Program-made: the position numbers and the translations under genes | DNA from: UBA7702 sp040776805 | GTDB taxonomy: Bacteria; Bacillota; Dehalobacteriia; UBA7702 | DNA: 64,000 nucleotides | Reading direction: 5' to 3' | Assembly (NCBI GenBank): GCA_040776805.1 | Contig: JAXGZS010000004.1 | Location: 124,001 to 188,000 of the forward strand | The notes under the pieces: generated by a model | What the model was told of the DNA's origin: nothing | The model's database searches: none | The model's input: the letters and a program-made list of their open reading frames with translations, nothing else | Shown: positions 35,144-44,749 of the stretch, piece after piece | Numbering within the stretch: the stretch's first letter is position 1 | Layout: each line of letters opens with the position of its first letter

Positions 35144-36163
35144 TCACCTGTTACCGTACATTTTTTCATAGTAGTTTTGGTACTCCCCGGCCAGAATCTC
35201 TTCCCACCAGTCCCGATGTTCCAAATACCAGCCAATCGTCTTGGCGATACCGTCGCTGAACGCGGTCTGCGGCAGCCAGTCCAGCTCGTTATGGATCTTT
35301 GTGGGGTCGATGGCGTAGCGCATATCGTGTCCGGGGCGGTCTTTTACGTAAGTAATGAAACTTTCCGGCTTATCAAGAGCTTTTAAGATCGTTTTCACCA
35401 CATCGATATTGGCCTTTTCATTATGGCCGCCGATGTTATAGACTTCCCCTATCCTGCCCTTTCTCATCACCAGATCGATGGCACGGCAGTGGTCCTCCAC
35501 ATAAAGCCAATCGCGGACGTTTTTGCCGTCGCCGTAAACCGGCAGGTTCTCATCGTTTAAGGCTCTCACAATCATCAGCGGAATCAGCTTTTCCGGAAAA
35601 TGATAGGGGCCGTAATTATTGGAACAGCGGCTGATGGAAACCGGCAGGCCGTAGGTGCGGTGATAGGCCAGTACCAGCAAATCAGCGGCAGCCTTCGATG
35701 CCGAATAGGGACTGCTGGTATGGAGAGGCGTTTCCTCGGTGAAAAAGAGGTCCGGCCGATCCAGGGGCAAATCGCCGTAAACTTCATCGGTGGATACCTG
35801 ATGAAAGCGGTCGATGCCGTATTTGCGGCAGGCGTCCAACAATACCTGGGTACCTAAAACATTGGTTTGCAGAAAGATTCCGGGATCCTCCACGGAGCGG
35901 TCCACATGGCTCTCGGCAGCAAAATTGACCACCATATCGAATTCTTCCTCTTCAAACAGGGGAAATATGCTGTCTCTGTCGGCAATATCGCTTTTGACAA
36001 AACGGAAATTGCTTTGATCAAGTATGCCGTCGAGGTTTTTCAGATTCCCCGCATAAGTCAGCAGGTCCAGACAGACAATGCGGTCTTCAGGGTGATGGTG
36101 CTGCTGATCATAGATGAAATTACTGCCGATGAAACCGGCACCGCCGGTGACAAGGATATTCAT
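35144..36163 (-). CDS. rfbB: dTDP-glucose 4,6-dehydratase
   Basis: Second step of dTDP-L-rhamnose synthesis. 339 residues; NAD-binding 'VTGGAGFIGSNF', 'VSTDEVYGDL' and catalytic 'YSASKAAADLLV'. Starts within the last codons of rfbC (4-bp overlap). Confidence 0.96.
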   Translation of the reverse strand: MNILVTGGAGFIGSNFIYDQQHHHPEDRIVCLDLLTYAGNLKNLDGILDQSNFRFVKSDIADRDSIFPLFEEEEFDMVVNFAAESHVDRSVEDPGIFLQTNVLGTQVLLDACRKYGIDRFHQVSTDEVYGDLPLDRPDLFFTEETPLHTSSPYSASKAAADLLVLAYHRTYGLPVSISRCSNNYGPYHFPEKLIPLMIVRALNDENLPVYGDGKNVRDWLYVEDHCRAIDLVMRKGRIGEVYNIGGHNEKANIDVVKTILKALDKPESFITYVKDRPGHDMRYAIDPTKIHNELDWLPQTAFSDGIAKTIGWYLEHRDWWEEILAGEYQNYYEKMYGNR

Positions 36164-36729
36164 ACGTTATCTCCTTTAAAGATGAAATTGCAGTCACTGT
36201 CTTTTAACAGCGGCGCGTTTTGATCTTTCGCCGATAAAATCGGATCGCCAACGCCCCAATCAACCCCGATGAAAGGATCGTCAAAGCGAATGCTGCGGTC
36301 GCAATCGGGGCAATAGGGATTGTCCACTTTATAGAGAAAGATCACATCTTCGCTGAGGGTAACAAAGCCGTGGCCAAAACCGCGAGGCAGCAGCAACTGC
36401 CGGTGGTTTTCGGCGGTCAGTTCCACGCCGACCCACTGTCCGTAATAGGGCGAACCTTTTCGCAGATCCACTGCCACGTCCATCACAGCGCCTTGTACCA
36501 CCCGCACCACCTTGGCCTGGGCCATAGGCTCCTGCTGAAAGTGGATGCCCCGGACAGTCCCCTTTTTTGCTGTAAAGCTCTCATTATCCTGCACAAAACG
36601 AAAATGTAAACCCTGGTGTTCCCATGCTGCGGTGGACCAGGTTTCCGTAAAATAACCGCGATGATCTCCGAAAACCTTCGGTTCTATGATATAAACGCCG
36701 GGCAGCGCTGTTTCGATCCGTTCCATCAT
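36160..36729 (-). CDS. rfbC: dTDP-4-dehydrorhamnose 3,5-epimerase
   Basis: Third step of the rhamnose pathway, cupin fold. 189 residues. 'FVQDNESFTAKKGTVRGIHFQ' in part, with the catalytic His of RGIHFQ, and 'GFGHGFVTLSEDV'. Lies 6 bp after rfbA. Confidence 0.95.
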   Translation of the reverse strand: MMERIETALPGVYIIEPKVFGDHRGYFTETWSTAAWEHQGLHFRFVQDNESFTAKKGTVRGIHFQQEPMAQAKVVRVVQGAVMDVAVDLRKGSPYYGQWVGVELTAENHRQLLLPRGFGHGFVTLSEDVIFLYKVDNPYCPDCDRSIRFDDPFIGVDWGVGDPILSAKDQNAPLLKDSDCNFIFKGDNV

Positions 36730-36735
36730 AACCTC

Positions 36736-37620
36736 TCAATATCTGATTTTTCCTTCGGCCACGCGTTTTAAATGTTCGCCGTAAGGTGATTTGCCGTAGC
36801 GGCACGCCGATTCCTTCAGGGTTTCTTCACTGATCCAGCCGTTGATATAAGCAATCTCTTCCGGTGCGGAAATCTTAATGCTCTGGCGCATTTCAATCAT
36901 GCGCACGAAATCCGCCGCTTCACTCAAAGAATTGACGGTGCCCGTATCAAACCAGGCAAAACCGCGACCCATCAACTCTACGTTCAATGCTTGATTCTCT
37001 AAATAGAGCCGGTTTAAGTCGGTGATCTCCAGTTCTCCCCTGGGGGAGGGTTTCACCTTTTTGGCCAGTTTGGCCACACGGTTATCGTAAAAATAAAGCC
37101 CGGTGAGGCAATAGTTGGATTTGGGGTTTTGCGGTTTCTCTTCCACCGATAAGACTTTGCCGTGTTCATCGAATTCCACAATCCCGAAACGCTCCGGATC
37201 CGAGACGTAATAACCGAAGACCGTCGCAATGCCTTTTTCGGCATTCCCCACGGCGTTTCTCAGCATGGAACGAAAACCGTTGCCGTAAAAGATATTATCC
37301 CCTAAAATCATGGCACAGCAGTCGTCGCCGATAAACTCTTCCCCGATCAAAAAGGCTTGGGCCAATCCGTCGGGAGAGGGCTGCACCTGATAGGAAAGGC
37401 GAACGCCGTATTGAGTGCCGTCGCCCAAAAGTTTTTCAAAATTCGGCAGATCCTCCGGGGTAGAGATGATCAAAATATCCCGAATCCCCGCCAGCATAAG
37501 GGTGGATAGAGGGTAATACACCATGGGTTTATCGTATACCGGCAACAGCTGTTTCGATGTTACCATGGTGAGGGGGTAAAGTCGCGTACCGGCGCCACCG
37601 GCTAAAATGATACCTTTCAT
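36736..37620 (-). CDS. rfbA: Glucose-1-phosphate thymidylyltransferase
   Basis: First step of dTDP-L-rhamnose synthesis, coupling dTTP and glucose-1-P. 294 residues; 'ILAGGAGTRLYPLT' and 'KQLLPVYDKPMVYYPLS'. Its start overlaps the end of the upstream glycosyltransferase by 4 bp, so the order rfbA-C-B-D is translationally coupled with the glycan genes. Confidence 0.96.
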   Translation of the reverse strand: MKGIILAGGAGTRLYPLTMVTSKQLLPVYDKPMVYYPLSTLMLAGIRDILIISTPEDLPNFEKLLGDGTQYGVRLSYQVQPSPDGLAQAFLIGEEFIGDDCCAMILGDNIFYGNGFRSMLRNAVGNAEKGIATVFGYYVSDPERFGIVEFDEHGKVLSVEEKPQNPKSNYCLTGLYFYDNRVAKLAKKVKPSPRGELEITDLNRLYLENQALNVELMGRGFAWFDTGTVNSLSEAADFVRMIEMRQSIKISAPEEIAYINGWISEETLKESACRYGKSPYGEHLKRVAEGKIRY

Positions 37621-38579
37621 TGTTTCTCTCCCGTTTGCGTATGATGACGGTCATTCCCAAAACAAATTAACCATATATCACAGATTAAACTTTTCCAGCG
37701 AATGGTACCATAACTGCCATACAATTTCAGCAGGGACAGCAGCTTTCTGTGTCGGATCAACTGCATTCGCTGTTGATGAAACGCATGCTTTGCTTTGATT
37801 TTTTCGTTCCCTTCCAATAAGGGTAAATCAGCGGCCAAAAGCTCCGAAAGTATGCGATCATAATGGACCATTTCCGTAAGTTTTCGTCTCAAATTCAATA
37901 GTTTCTTAATGCGGTGTTCTTCTCCGGCAGTATTATTCCCATGCCTCCGGTGATCGCAACCGCAATACTTATACTCAAAAAAACATCCTTTTTCCGCGGC
38001 AAAAAGCGCAAAAATGAGATCATGGGGCACGGACAACTGACGGTAATACGAAGATGTCTCCTCAAAAAAGGAACGGCGCAACGCCATCGTCATCCCAGGC
38101 CAACGATAAGAATACAAAATATCATCGGTGGAAACGGACTCTAATTCTTCGCTCAACGACGACGACTCAATCATGAAACCGTGGAGTGGCTGATCGTTTT
38201 CATCAATCACACCAAAATTGCAGCTGAGCACCGCAACTTCGGGATGAGTAGAAAAAACAGTGGCCATTTTCTCAATTTTATCCTCCCGCCACAGGTCATC
38301 CTGATCCGATAAGAAAATCAGCTCTGCGGAGGATAAAGAAATCGCGTAATAAAAATTTTGGACATAACCGAGGTTTGTCGCATTGCGGTATAGCTTCCAA
38401 TTCGCTTCAAGGCGGCGGGAAGTGATAAAATCGTTGATGATGGCCACGGAATCATCATTGGAACCGTCATCGCAAATGATAACCTCATCTGCTTTTCGGC
38501 TTTGGTTATAAATAGAAGCCAATTGCTTTTCAATGAACCTCTCACCGTTATAGACCGCGATGACAACAGCGATGTGCAT
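37617..38579 (-). CDS. Glycosyltransferase family 2 (possible rhamnosyltransferase)
   Basis: 320 residues with 'VAVIAVYNGERFIEKQL' like start, 'CDDGSNDDS' and 'FLSDQDDLW'. The SDQDDLW form is common among rhamnosyl/alpha-sugar transferases of rhamnan clusters, and the gene is coupled to rfbA, so rhamnose is a reasonable donor. Substrate not proven. Confidence 0.88.
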   Translation of the reverse strand: MHIAVVIAVYNGERFIEKQLASIYNQSRKADEVIICDDGSNDDSVAIINDFITSRRLEANWKLYRNATNLGYVQNFYYAISLSSAELIFLSDQDDLWREDKIEKMATVFSTHPEVAVLSCNFGVIDENDQPLHGFMIESSSLSEELESVSTDDILYSYRWPGMTMALRRSFFEETSSYYRQLSVPHDLIFALFAAEKGCFFEYKYCGCDHRRHGNNTAGEEHRIKKLLNLRRKLTEMVHYDRILSELLAADLPLLEGNEKIKAKHAFHQQRMQLIRHRKLLSLLKLYGSYGTIRWKSLICDIWLICFGNDRHHTQTGEKQ

Positions 38580-38582
38580 GGA

Positions 38583-40076
38583 TCAGATCTCCTTCCGGCG
38601 AATGCTAAAAGATGACCCCAAGAATATCAAGAAAGTGGTTCCCCATAACAGCCAAACCGCGAAAATGCTCATCCAGGGAGTAAAAAAGGATAGAAAAACC
38701 GGGGTCAAAGTGTTTCCATAGACCATAAAGCTACAGGGTGTTTGATATTTCAGGAAAAATGCCTCAATGATTCCAAAACCAACGCCCCAGAGTAAAGAAA
38801 GAAACACGATCCCGAAAAGATGAAAATCATAATAAGCATCGCTGAACAAATTACCTGTATTCAAATACGGGCGCACCAAATAATTCTCTGCATTCTCTAT
38901 CTTTTCCGTCAAACTGTCACTGCGGAGAATCACGTTAAAGGGTACCAATTCACGAATTCCCATGGCATAGCTTTTAGAAAAACGTACCGCCTGATCAAAA
39001 TTATCATGACCCACGGTCAGGTATGTATAAAAAAACAATACTTTAGGAGGCAACTGAAAGATGGGCGGTGCCGCTGTGCCGGTCTGGCTTTCTGTATTGT
39101 TATTTTCCTCGCCTAACCCGTTCATCTCTCCGTTTTCCGGCTGGCTGATCTCCTGTTGCTGATTTCCGTTATTATCATTACTGATTTCGATTTGTTTCGG
39201 TTGTAGAAGGGCATTTAAAGATTCATCTGTTAAGTTTCTGGCAACGCTGCCGACCTCATAACCGGCAAACATGATGACAAAACAAAGCACCAGAACCCAA
39301 AGTTTTCTGCCGTTGAGAAAAAAGACGGCCGCAGACAAAGATAATGCCGCAACCATAAAGGTACCTCGCGATACGATTAAAGTCGGCATTAAAAAAACGA
39401 GATAAATAATGGCAGACCACAGTAGGATTTTTTTGATACGACTGAGCTTTTGTTTTTTCAAACAATAATAACATAGGCCGGAAGCAATGGTCCCCGCATA
39501 GATAAAGATATTAAATCGCGTATAAAAATCAGTATAAGCGGCGGGTGAATCAGAGAAGAAGGGCAGATATCCCTTTATATAAATATTTATAATAAAAGCG
39601 AGGAGGCTCATGACAGTTGCCGCCATACAAAGGGCAAAAAGCCGGTTCTCTTTCAATCCAAAAATAATACGGCCTTCACCCTTAAAAACCGTCCAATCAT
39701 GCATATTGAATTTTTTCGATAAAGCGGGAAAGAGGTCCCTCCCCAGTTGCAGGCCACAAATTAAGCAGAGGTAACCAACTCCTGAATACCACCAGCTCCT
39801 GGCGATCCAATCCACCTGGTACTCCGTTAGCTGAAAGCTTGCCAGCCCTAATGTAAAAAGCCAGATTCCGGAAAAAAGAGCCTGAAAGCTAAAATAATTT
39901 TTATGATCTTTCCAAACAAAGTAACCGTATAAAACAACTGCTGAAACTAAAAAAAGCAGGCCGACTAGATAACGGTGTTCTTCTATGATGAAGGGAGCAG
40001 AACCAAAAAGTATGATGCTCCAGATAATAACAGGGAGTAGTTTTTTCAATCCATTTTTAAGATTCATCTCTTCCAC
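38583..40076 (-). CDS. Wzy-like polysaccharide polymerase
   Basis: 497-residue membrane protein with about 12 helices and a large hydrophilic, Gln/Asn-rich loop (about residues 300-345) before the later membrane segments, as in O-antigen/oligosaccharide repeat-unit polymerases. No sequence motif is diagnostic, so the call rests on topology, size and position among Wzx, glycosyltransferase and rfb genes. It overlaps the upstream glycosyltransferase by 20 bp. Confidence 0.75.
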   Translation of the reverse strand: MEEMNLKNGLKKLLPVIIWSIILFGSAPFIIEEHRYLVGLLFLVSAVVLYGYFVWKDHKNYFSFQALFSGIWLFTLGLASFQLTEYQVDWIARSWWYSGVGYLCLICGLQLGRDLFPALSKKFNMHDWTVFKGEGRIIFGLKENRLFALCMAATVMSLLAFIINIYIKGYLPFFSDSPAAYTDFYTRFNIFIYAGTIASGLCYYCLKKQKLSRIKKILLWSAIIYLVFLMPTLIVSRGTFMVAALSLSAAVFFLNGRKLWVLVLCFVIMFAGYEVGSVARNLTDESLNALLQPKQIEISNDNNGNQQQEISQPENGEMNGLGEENNNTESQTGTAAPPIFQLPPKVLFFYTYLTVGHDNFDQAVRFSKSYAMGIRELVPFNVILRSDSLTEKIENAENYLVRPYLNTGNLFSDAYYDFHLFGIVFLSLLWGVGFGIIEAFFLKYQTPCSFMVYGNTLTPVFLSFFTPWMSIFAVWLLWGTTFLIFLGSSFSIRRKEI

Positions 40077-40887
40077 TTTTTTCTCTTTTCACCTGATTGA
40101 TTTTTTTCTTTATAATTCTACGGATATATTTCAAAAAGTAAAATACTCTCAAAAAGCAATAAAAACCTTTGGAAAGAATCCTTTGCTCTTTCAGTTCACG
40201 GCTGTATCTCACTTCACCTTCGTGCATTTCTTTTAAATGCGAGGACAAACCGGAGCTGGCGTAAAACGGTTTAAAGGGATCAATTTTGAGCAGAAAAACA
40301 GGAATATGATAATAACCAAAGCCTTCTGCACAAACACGAAAGCAAAACCCGGCATCCTCCATATAGTGAACCCCTTCCTCAAATCCACCGACTTTTTCAA
40401 ATACGGTCTTGCGCACCAATATACTGGAGGTGGAAGGGAACGATTTCAGACAAAGATCTTTGACCTTCACGCGGTATAATGTATCTATTTTACGATGGAG
40501 AATCCTCAAAGGAATATCATCGTTGTTGCAGCCAAGGAAATCGATTTCTGGATGAGTTTCCAGGATATTCCACTGAGTCTCGATCTTTTCCGGTAACCAA
40601 AGATCATCCGCGTCAATAAACGCAATCCAGCGGCCGGAGGCCGCCCTAACGCCATCGTTACGGGCAGCGGCAACACCGCCGTTTTCTTTGTTTATAAGAC
40701 GGATACAAACCTCTTTATGAGCTTCACAGTACGCAGTGATAACGTCACGAGAACGATCCGTGGAGCCATCGTTAACAATAATAATTTCTTTCAGCAGAGA
40801 CGCGGCTGTTTGTTTACGCACAGAGTCCAATACTTGTACAATGGTTTTTTCGCTATTATATACAGGTATTACAACTGAAATATCCAA
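40057..40887 (-). CDS. Glycosyltransferase family 2
   Basis: 276 residues; 'ISVVIPVYNSEKTIVQVLDS' start, 'IVNDGSTDRS', 'FIDADDLWLPEK' and 'YMEDAGFCFRV'. The C-terminus is very basic, perhaps for membrane contact. Preceded by an 84-bp gap after the upstream glycosyltransferase. Confidence 0.9.
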   Translation of the reverse strand: MDISVVIPVYNSEKTIVQVLDSVRKQTAASLLKEIIIVNDGSTDRSRDVITAYCEAHKEVCIRLINKENGGVAAARNDGVRAASGRWIAFIDADDLWLPEKIETQWNILETHPEIDFLGCNNDDIPLRILHRKIDTLYRVKVKDLCLKSFPSTSSILVRKTVFEKVGGFEEGVHYMEDAGFCFRVCAEGFGYYHIPVFLLKIDPFKPFYASSGLSSHLKEMHEGEVRYSRELKEQRILSKGFYCFLRVFYFLKYIRRIIKKKINQVKREKSGRDES

Positions 40888-40971
40888 CGGTTTACCTTTC
40901 TATTTACGGCATGATCATAGAGCGCCACAATCATAGGGTGCCCATCTGAGGAGCGACGGAGGCCCTCACGG

Positions 40972-42126
40972 TCATGACTGTTTTTCTCCGGCAAGGATAT
41001 GCTTTATCCCCTGATAAAATTTCTTTTCGAAACAATCATAGGAGAATTGCTCTTCAAACAATTTACGGCAATTTTCCCGCATCAAATGGCACTCCCCTGT
41101 CAAAGACTGGAGAAGCTCTAAGGCCGTCTCTTCCGCCGTTCCGGCCCAGGCAACCCCTACCCGATAGCGGCGAATGAAGTCAGCGGTATCACCGCTGATG
41201 GTGTTGACCACCGGCAAACCGCATTCAAAACAATCGATGCTCTTCATGGTCAAACCAATACAAACCGTATCCTTTAGTATATTGAGACCAAAATGACATT
41301 GATCAAAGATTTTCTGCTTTTCCTCCATATCATACAGCTCACCGTAAAATTTCACAGTGGCGCCGGCTTTTTTTAAGCCGTCGAGAAAAGCGTCTTTGTT
41401 CTCACCGTTGCCGATCACATGTACGGTAACCGGCATCTTGGCGGCAAGCGCCTGCACAAGACCGCATATGCGGGGAATGTCGATGATATTATTGATGGAA
41501 CCCAAATAAGCGAGGCTAATCTGCTGTGGGGGCAAAGAGGGCTCGCTGGAGAACGGGCGTATCTGCCGGGAAAGGTAGAGGGTAGATAGTTTCCCCTCCA
41601 AAGCGGAAGTGTCGATTACCGAATGAAAAAGGTCGCATTCGGTGAAAACATGCTCCGCGCAGCTGAGATATCGGTCTCTCAGATTTTTCCAGCACCGGCA
41701 GGGAAATAGATGCATCGCGTTTTTGATCGGCAATGTTTCCGGCCATAGGTCAAGAATGTCAAAAATCACCTTGACATTGGCATGGCGTGCCTTATATTCT
41801 GCTGTCCGTTTTACCAGAGAATTCGGCGGCACGATCACATAGAGGAGATCGGGATCAAAGGTTTCCGCTTTTTTCAACGCTTCTCTGGCAAAAATACGGT
41901 GAGAGTTGATTCTGGCAAAGGATAAGTTCCGCCGGTAGGGTTTCGTCGGAATAAAAACGAGATCGTCCCTGTGATCCGTTCTCCGCTCCCGCTGCAAATG
42001 GCGAAAATCCGATTCGATGTAAATCGGATGATACCCCAAAGCGGCCAATTGCTCGCCCGCCGCCATCATTCTCTCTTCGTAAAATTCAAAACAGGTGATC
42101 AACACCGCAGTCTTTTTTGCATCCAT
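40972..42126 (-). CDS. Glycosyltransferase, GT-B fold (GT4-like)
   Basis: 384 residues with an N-terminal Rossmann-like half ('AVLITCFEFYEERMMAAGEQL') in part, and a C-terminal donor domain with 'AYLGSINNIIDIPRI', 'VIGNGENKDAFLDGL' and 'FECGLPVVNTISGDTADFI' in part. The E-x7-E region of GT4 is weakly kept. Second gene of the cluster, after the LCP protein. Confidence 0.82.
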   Translation of the reverse strand: MDAKKTAVLITCFEFYEERMMAAGEQLAALGYHPIYIESDFRHLQRERRTDHRDDLVFIPTKPYRRNLSFARINSHRIFAREALKKAETFDPDLLYVIVPPNSLVKRTAEYKARHANVKVIFDILDLWPETLPIKNAMHLFPCRCWKNLRDRYLSCAEHVFTECDLFHSVIDTSALEGKLSTLYLSRQIRPFSSEPSLPPQQISLAYLGSINNIIDIPRICGLVQALAAKMPVTVHVIGNGENKDAFLDGLKKAGATVKFYGELYDMEEKQKIFDQCHFGLNILKDTVCIGLTMKSIDCFECGLPVVNTISGDTADFIRRYRVGVAWAGTAEETALELLQSLTGECHLMRENCRKLFEEQFSYDCFEKKFYQGIKHILAGEKQS

Positions 42127-42135
42127 TTTCCGTTC

Positions 42136-43155
42136 TTACTCCGTACCACTGGTAGATTTATCGGTTGCGCCGGTGAAAGCATCGTCGCCATAAATGGCCG
42201 TATGGATACGCTTCGCCGCCTCATCCAAATTATAAATATAATACCAGACGCCATCGCTGTCAATGCCGCCCCAAAGATCCGTTTCATAGGTGGCATCGGG
42301 AACCGTATATTGTTCGATGCTGAAATCCGTGAGGGCGATGGGGGAAAGACCAAGAATCTCACTGTAGCTCAGGGAGGTTTCCGCCGTACCCAAAAACTGA
42401 CGGATAAAATGAGGATAATCCGTCTTCGACATTGATTTGATCTTGCCAAAAGCCGCGGACAGCACCTTTTGCTGCCGGGTGGCGCGAGCATTGTCGCTGT
42501 CTATCTTGCGAATGCGGGAATAGGAAACGGCCTGCTCACCGGTGAGGTTCACCTCGCCGGCAGCGGCAATCGTGGTTGTTCCGGGAAAATACTGCAGCGC
42601 CAAAGCGTTGGCCATATCCACCTCCGCCTGGCTCAAGGTCAAAGTGACGCCGCCCACCGCGTTGATGATCGTCGCCAATTGGCTAAAGTTGACGGTGATG
42701 TATTCTTTGATGTCGAGATTAAACGTCTCATTCAGGGTCTTAATCGCCAAAGCAGGGCCGCCGTAGGCATAAGCGGCGTTGATTTTATTTTCGCCGTGTC
42801 CATCGATGGACACTTTGCTGTCCCTTAAGATCGAGGTCATTTTGATGATGTTCTTATCCTGATCCAAGGTAAGAATGATGATCGTGTCACTGCGCCCGGA
42901 ATCGGCGCTGGTATCCCTGGTATCGACGCCAAAGAGGGCGATATTCGTAATACCGCCGACACTGACCTCTTCTCGAACGCCCAATTCTTCATCATCATTG
43001 GTAAAACTCACCGTGTTCAAATTGCCAAATAAATAGAAAAACGCGCCGCCTGCCGCAATGCTCATCATCAAAACAATCAGTAATATGATCATGATTGTTT
43101 TTAAAATCCGGTTTTGTCTTTTCCTGTTTTTTACCGTTCGTTTTTTATCAGACAT
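42136..43155 (-). CDS. LCP-family wall-polymer ligase
   Basis: LytR-CpsA-Psr enzymes transfer undecaprenyl-linked glycans to peptidoglycan. 339 residues: basic N-terminus, one membrane helix, then the LCP domain with 'ALFGVDTRDTSADSGRSDTI' (Asp/Arg metal and pyrophosphate site) and 'SYSRIRKIDSDNARATRQQ'. I prefer the ATG at 43155 (MSDKKRT) after GGGAAAG; an in-frame ATG four codons earlier is possible. It leads the glycan cluster and would attach its product to the wall. Confidence 0.93.
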   Translation of the reverse strand: MSDKKRTVKNRKRQNRILKTIMIILLIVLMMSIAAGGAFFYLFGNLNTVSFTNDDEELGVREEVSVGGITNIALFGVDTRDTSADSGRSDTIIILTLDQDKNIIKMTSILRDSKVSIDGHGENKINAAYAYGGPALAIKTLNETFNLDIKEYITVNFSQLATIINAVGGVTLTLSQAEVDMANALALQYFPGTTTIAAAGEVNLTGEQAVSYSRIRKIDSDNARATRQQKVLSAAFGKIKSMSKTDYPHFIRQFLGTAETSLSYSEILGLSPIALTDFSIEQYTVPDATYETDLWGGIDSDGVWYYIYNLDEAAKRIHTAIYGDDAFTGATDKSTSGTE

Positions 43156-43208
43156 CTTCTTTCCCATCTTAGCGTTGGATTTTTATGTAAAAACGTCAGT
43201 TTTATTTC

Positions 43209-43237
43209 AGTATACTTGAATTATTCTGAATAATCAA
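43209..43237 (-). promoter_or_regulatory. Predicted promoter of the polysaccharide cluster
   Basis: Minus strand TTGATT (43232-43237), 17 bp, TATACT (43209-43214), 54 bp before the LCP start. Confidence 0.6.
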
Positions 43238-43295
43238 CCGAAATAGAGGAATTGCGAAAAAAATTACAGCAATATTACAGTAAAATCACCATAAA

Positions 43296-43339
43296 ATCAC
43301 CCCGCCTTATGCTTCTATTTGTGCACAAGACAGGGTGAT
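43296..43339 (-). terminator. Terminator of the small zinc-finger gene
   Basis: Minus strand ATCACCCTGTCTT pairs over 13 positions (with G-T wobbles) with AAGGCGGGGTGAT, followed by TTTATGGTGATTTTA. Confidence 0.6.
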
Positions 43340-43355
43340 TTCTCTGCCGCTGTTT

Positions 43356-43568
43356 TCATCCCCTCCCTTTTCTTTTCGCGTCCCGCTCCCGCACAGCGTC
43401 GATAACAACGTCTTCCAGAGCGTTGTTGATACTGGCGGTCACCGGCTTTTCATCTTCTCTCAGTTGCTTTGTGACCTGGTCAAAACAGTGGTTGCAGTAA
43501 TATTCCTCCCGCACAAGATAGGCTTTGCCGGGAGCAATGCGCTGGCTGCAATTTTTACAAATCAACAT
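43356..43568 (-). CDS. Small two-CxxC zinc-binding protein
   Basis: 70 residues: C4/C7 and C25/C28 ('CKNC', 'CNHC') form a LIM/treble-clef-like zinc site; the rest is a charged helix. AAGGAGG lies before the ATG. No named family recognised; likely DNA/RNA or protein binding. Monocistronic. Confidence 0.65.
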   Translation of the reverse strand: MLICKNCSQRIAPGKAYLVREEYYCNHCFDQVTKQLREDEKPVTASINNALEDVVIDAVRERDAKRKGRG

Positions 43569-43710
43569 AAAACAGCCTCCTTTTTTGTTTATTTTTCCGC
43601 AAAGGAACCGGTTTTATGTCATGATTTAACGATTCCGTATAGGGAAAAAATGTTATCCCCGCGAAAGGCATAAAACCATGAACAATCCACAAATCGTCCT
43701 ATTTGTCGAA

Positions 43711-43739
43711 TTGAAAGATCCGAACTTCTATGTTAAACT
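43711..43739 (+). promoter_or_regulatory. Possible promoter of the phosphatase gene
   Basis: TTGAAA (43711-43716), 17 bp, TAAACT (43734-43739). Upstream, GGTTTTATG (43610-43618) and CATAAAACC (43669-43677) form a 9-bp inverted repeat 50 bp apart. Confidence 0.45.
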
Positions 43740-43856
43740 TATATTTTAAAGGAAAAATTTGCGGATATAAAAACCCTTGGTTTTTTTGCCGGTTTTCGAT
43801 ACTGCTTCGCTTCACACCAGGCAAACCGCCTTACGATCCAGAAAAGGAGAAAAACG

Positions 43857-44603
43857 ATGATTTTACCGTTTCAACATATCAAAAACGGCCGCGAACTCGG
43901 CGGCCTGACCGCCGCTGACGGCAAAAAGACAAAATGCCGCCTGCTTTTGCGCACAGGAGAGCTCTTTGCCGCCGATGAGAAGGAAATTCTATCCTTGCGT
44001 GAGGATTATAAGATCAAAACCGTCATTGATTTCAGAGATATCAGCGAATGTGAAATACGCCCCGATAAAGAGATCCCCGGCGCCGTCTACCACCAGATTC
44101 CCATCTTACCGCCGCAGCCGCAAGAGATCCGCGAAAATCTGATGACCAGGCTCATGCATGAACCCAAAGCCACGTTTTTACGGATCTATGAACACATCGC
44201 CGAAAACAGTGACGCCGCCGCCGCTTACCAAAAATTCTTCCAGGTCGTCCTTGAAAATCGGGGCGTCCCCCTGCTCTACCATTGCCGCCAGGGGAAAGAC
44301 CGTACCGGCATTGCCTCCATTCTGCTTTTATCCGCCCTCGGCGTGCCGAAAGAAGAGGTGCTCAAGGATTATTTTCTCACCAACGAACTGTTAAAAGCCG
44401 ATTATGAAGCGCTGAAAGCCCAGGGTACCCCGGAAGAGCAGCTAGAAAAGGCCAGGGATATCTTATTTGTCATGGAGGAGTGCGTCCATAGCTATCTTGG
44501 GCTGTTGAAAAAAAATTGGGGCAGTGTGGACGGATATCTCCAAGGCGCCCTCTGCCTGGGGAAAGGAGATTTAAAGACACTCCGCGCCATTTATACCGAA
44601 TGA
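43857..44603 (+). CDS. Tyrosine/dual-specificity phosphatase (Y_phosphatase3 type)
   Basis: 248 residues. Cysteine phosphatase P-loop 'HCRQGKDRTG' with catalytic Cys143 and Arg149, and N-terminal 'NGRELGGLTAADGKKTKCRLLLRTG' in part, typical of this secreted or cytosolic bacterial family. AAGGAG before the ATG. It could act on phosphotyrosine or phosphoinositide-like substrates; it is not part of a visible kinase pair. Confidence 0.88.
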   Translation: MILPFQHIKNGRELGGLTAADGKKTKCRLLLRTGELFAADEKEILSLREDYKIKTVIDFRDISECEIRPDKEIPGAVYHQIPILPPQPQEIRENLMTRLMHEPKATFLRIYEHIAENSDAAAAYQKFFQVVLENRGVPLLYHCRQGKDRTGIASILLLSALGVPKEEVLKDYFLTNELLKADYEALKAQGTPEEQLEKARDILFVMEECVHSYLGLLKKNWGSVDGYLQGALCLGKGDLKTLRAIYTE

Positions 44604-44659
44604 GCGCTAAAAAAACTTGTCCCCGTCATTCATGAATTTCATCCACTTTATCAAAGAAA

Positions 44660-44697
44660 GGGTGTCCTTTGGGCTTTTTACGCCTTGCGGGACACCC
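44660..44697. terminator. Hairpin between the phosphatase and Cys-rich genes
   Basis: GGGTGTCC (44660-44667) with GGACACCC (44690-44697), inner T-rich arms. The stem sequence resembles that of the iorAB terminator at 18444-18488. Confidence 0.5.
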
Positions 44698-44749
44698 CGT
44701 TCCGTTCCGGGTGCTTTTTCCGATAATACCAGTAACAAAAAAGAGGCCT

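Noticed and set aside
43678..43749. 23-codon frame upstream of the phosphatase gene
   Set aside because: No ribosome site, and it overlaps the likely phosphatase promoter.
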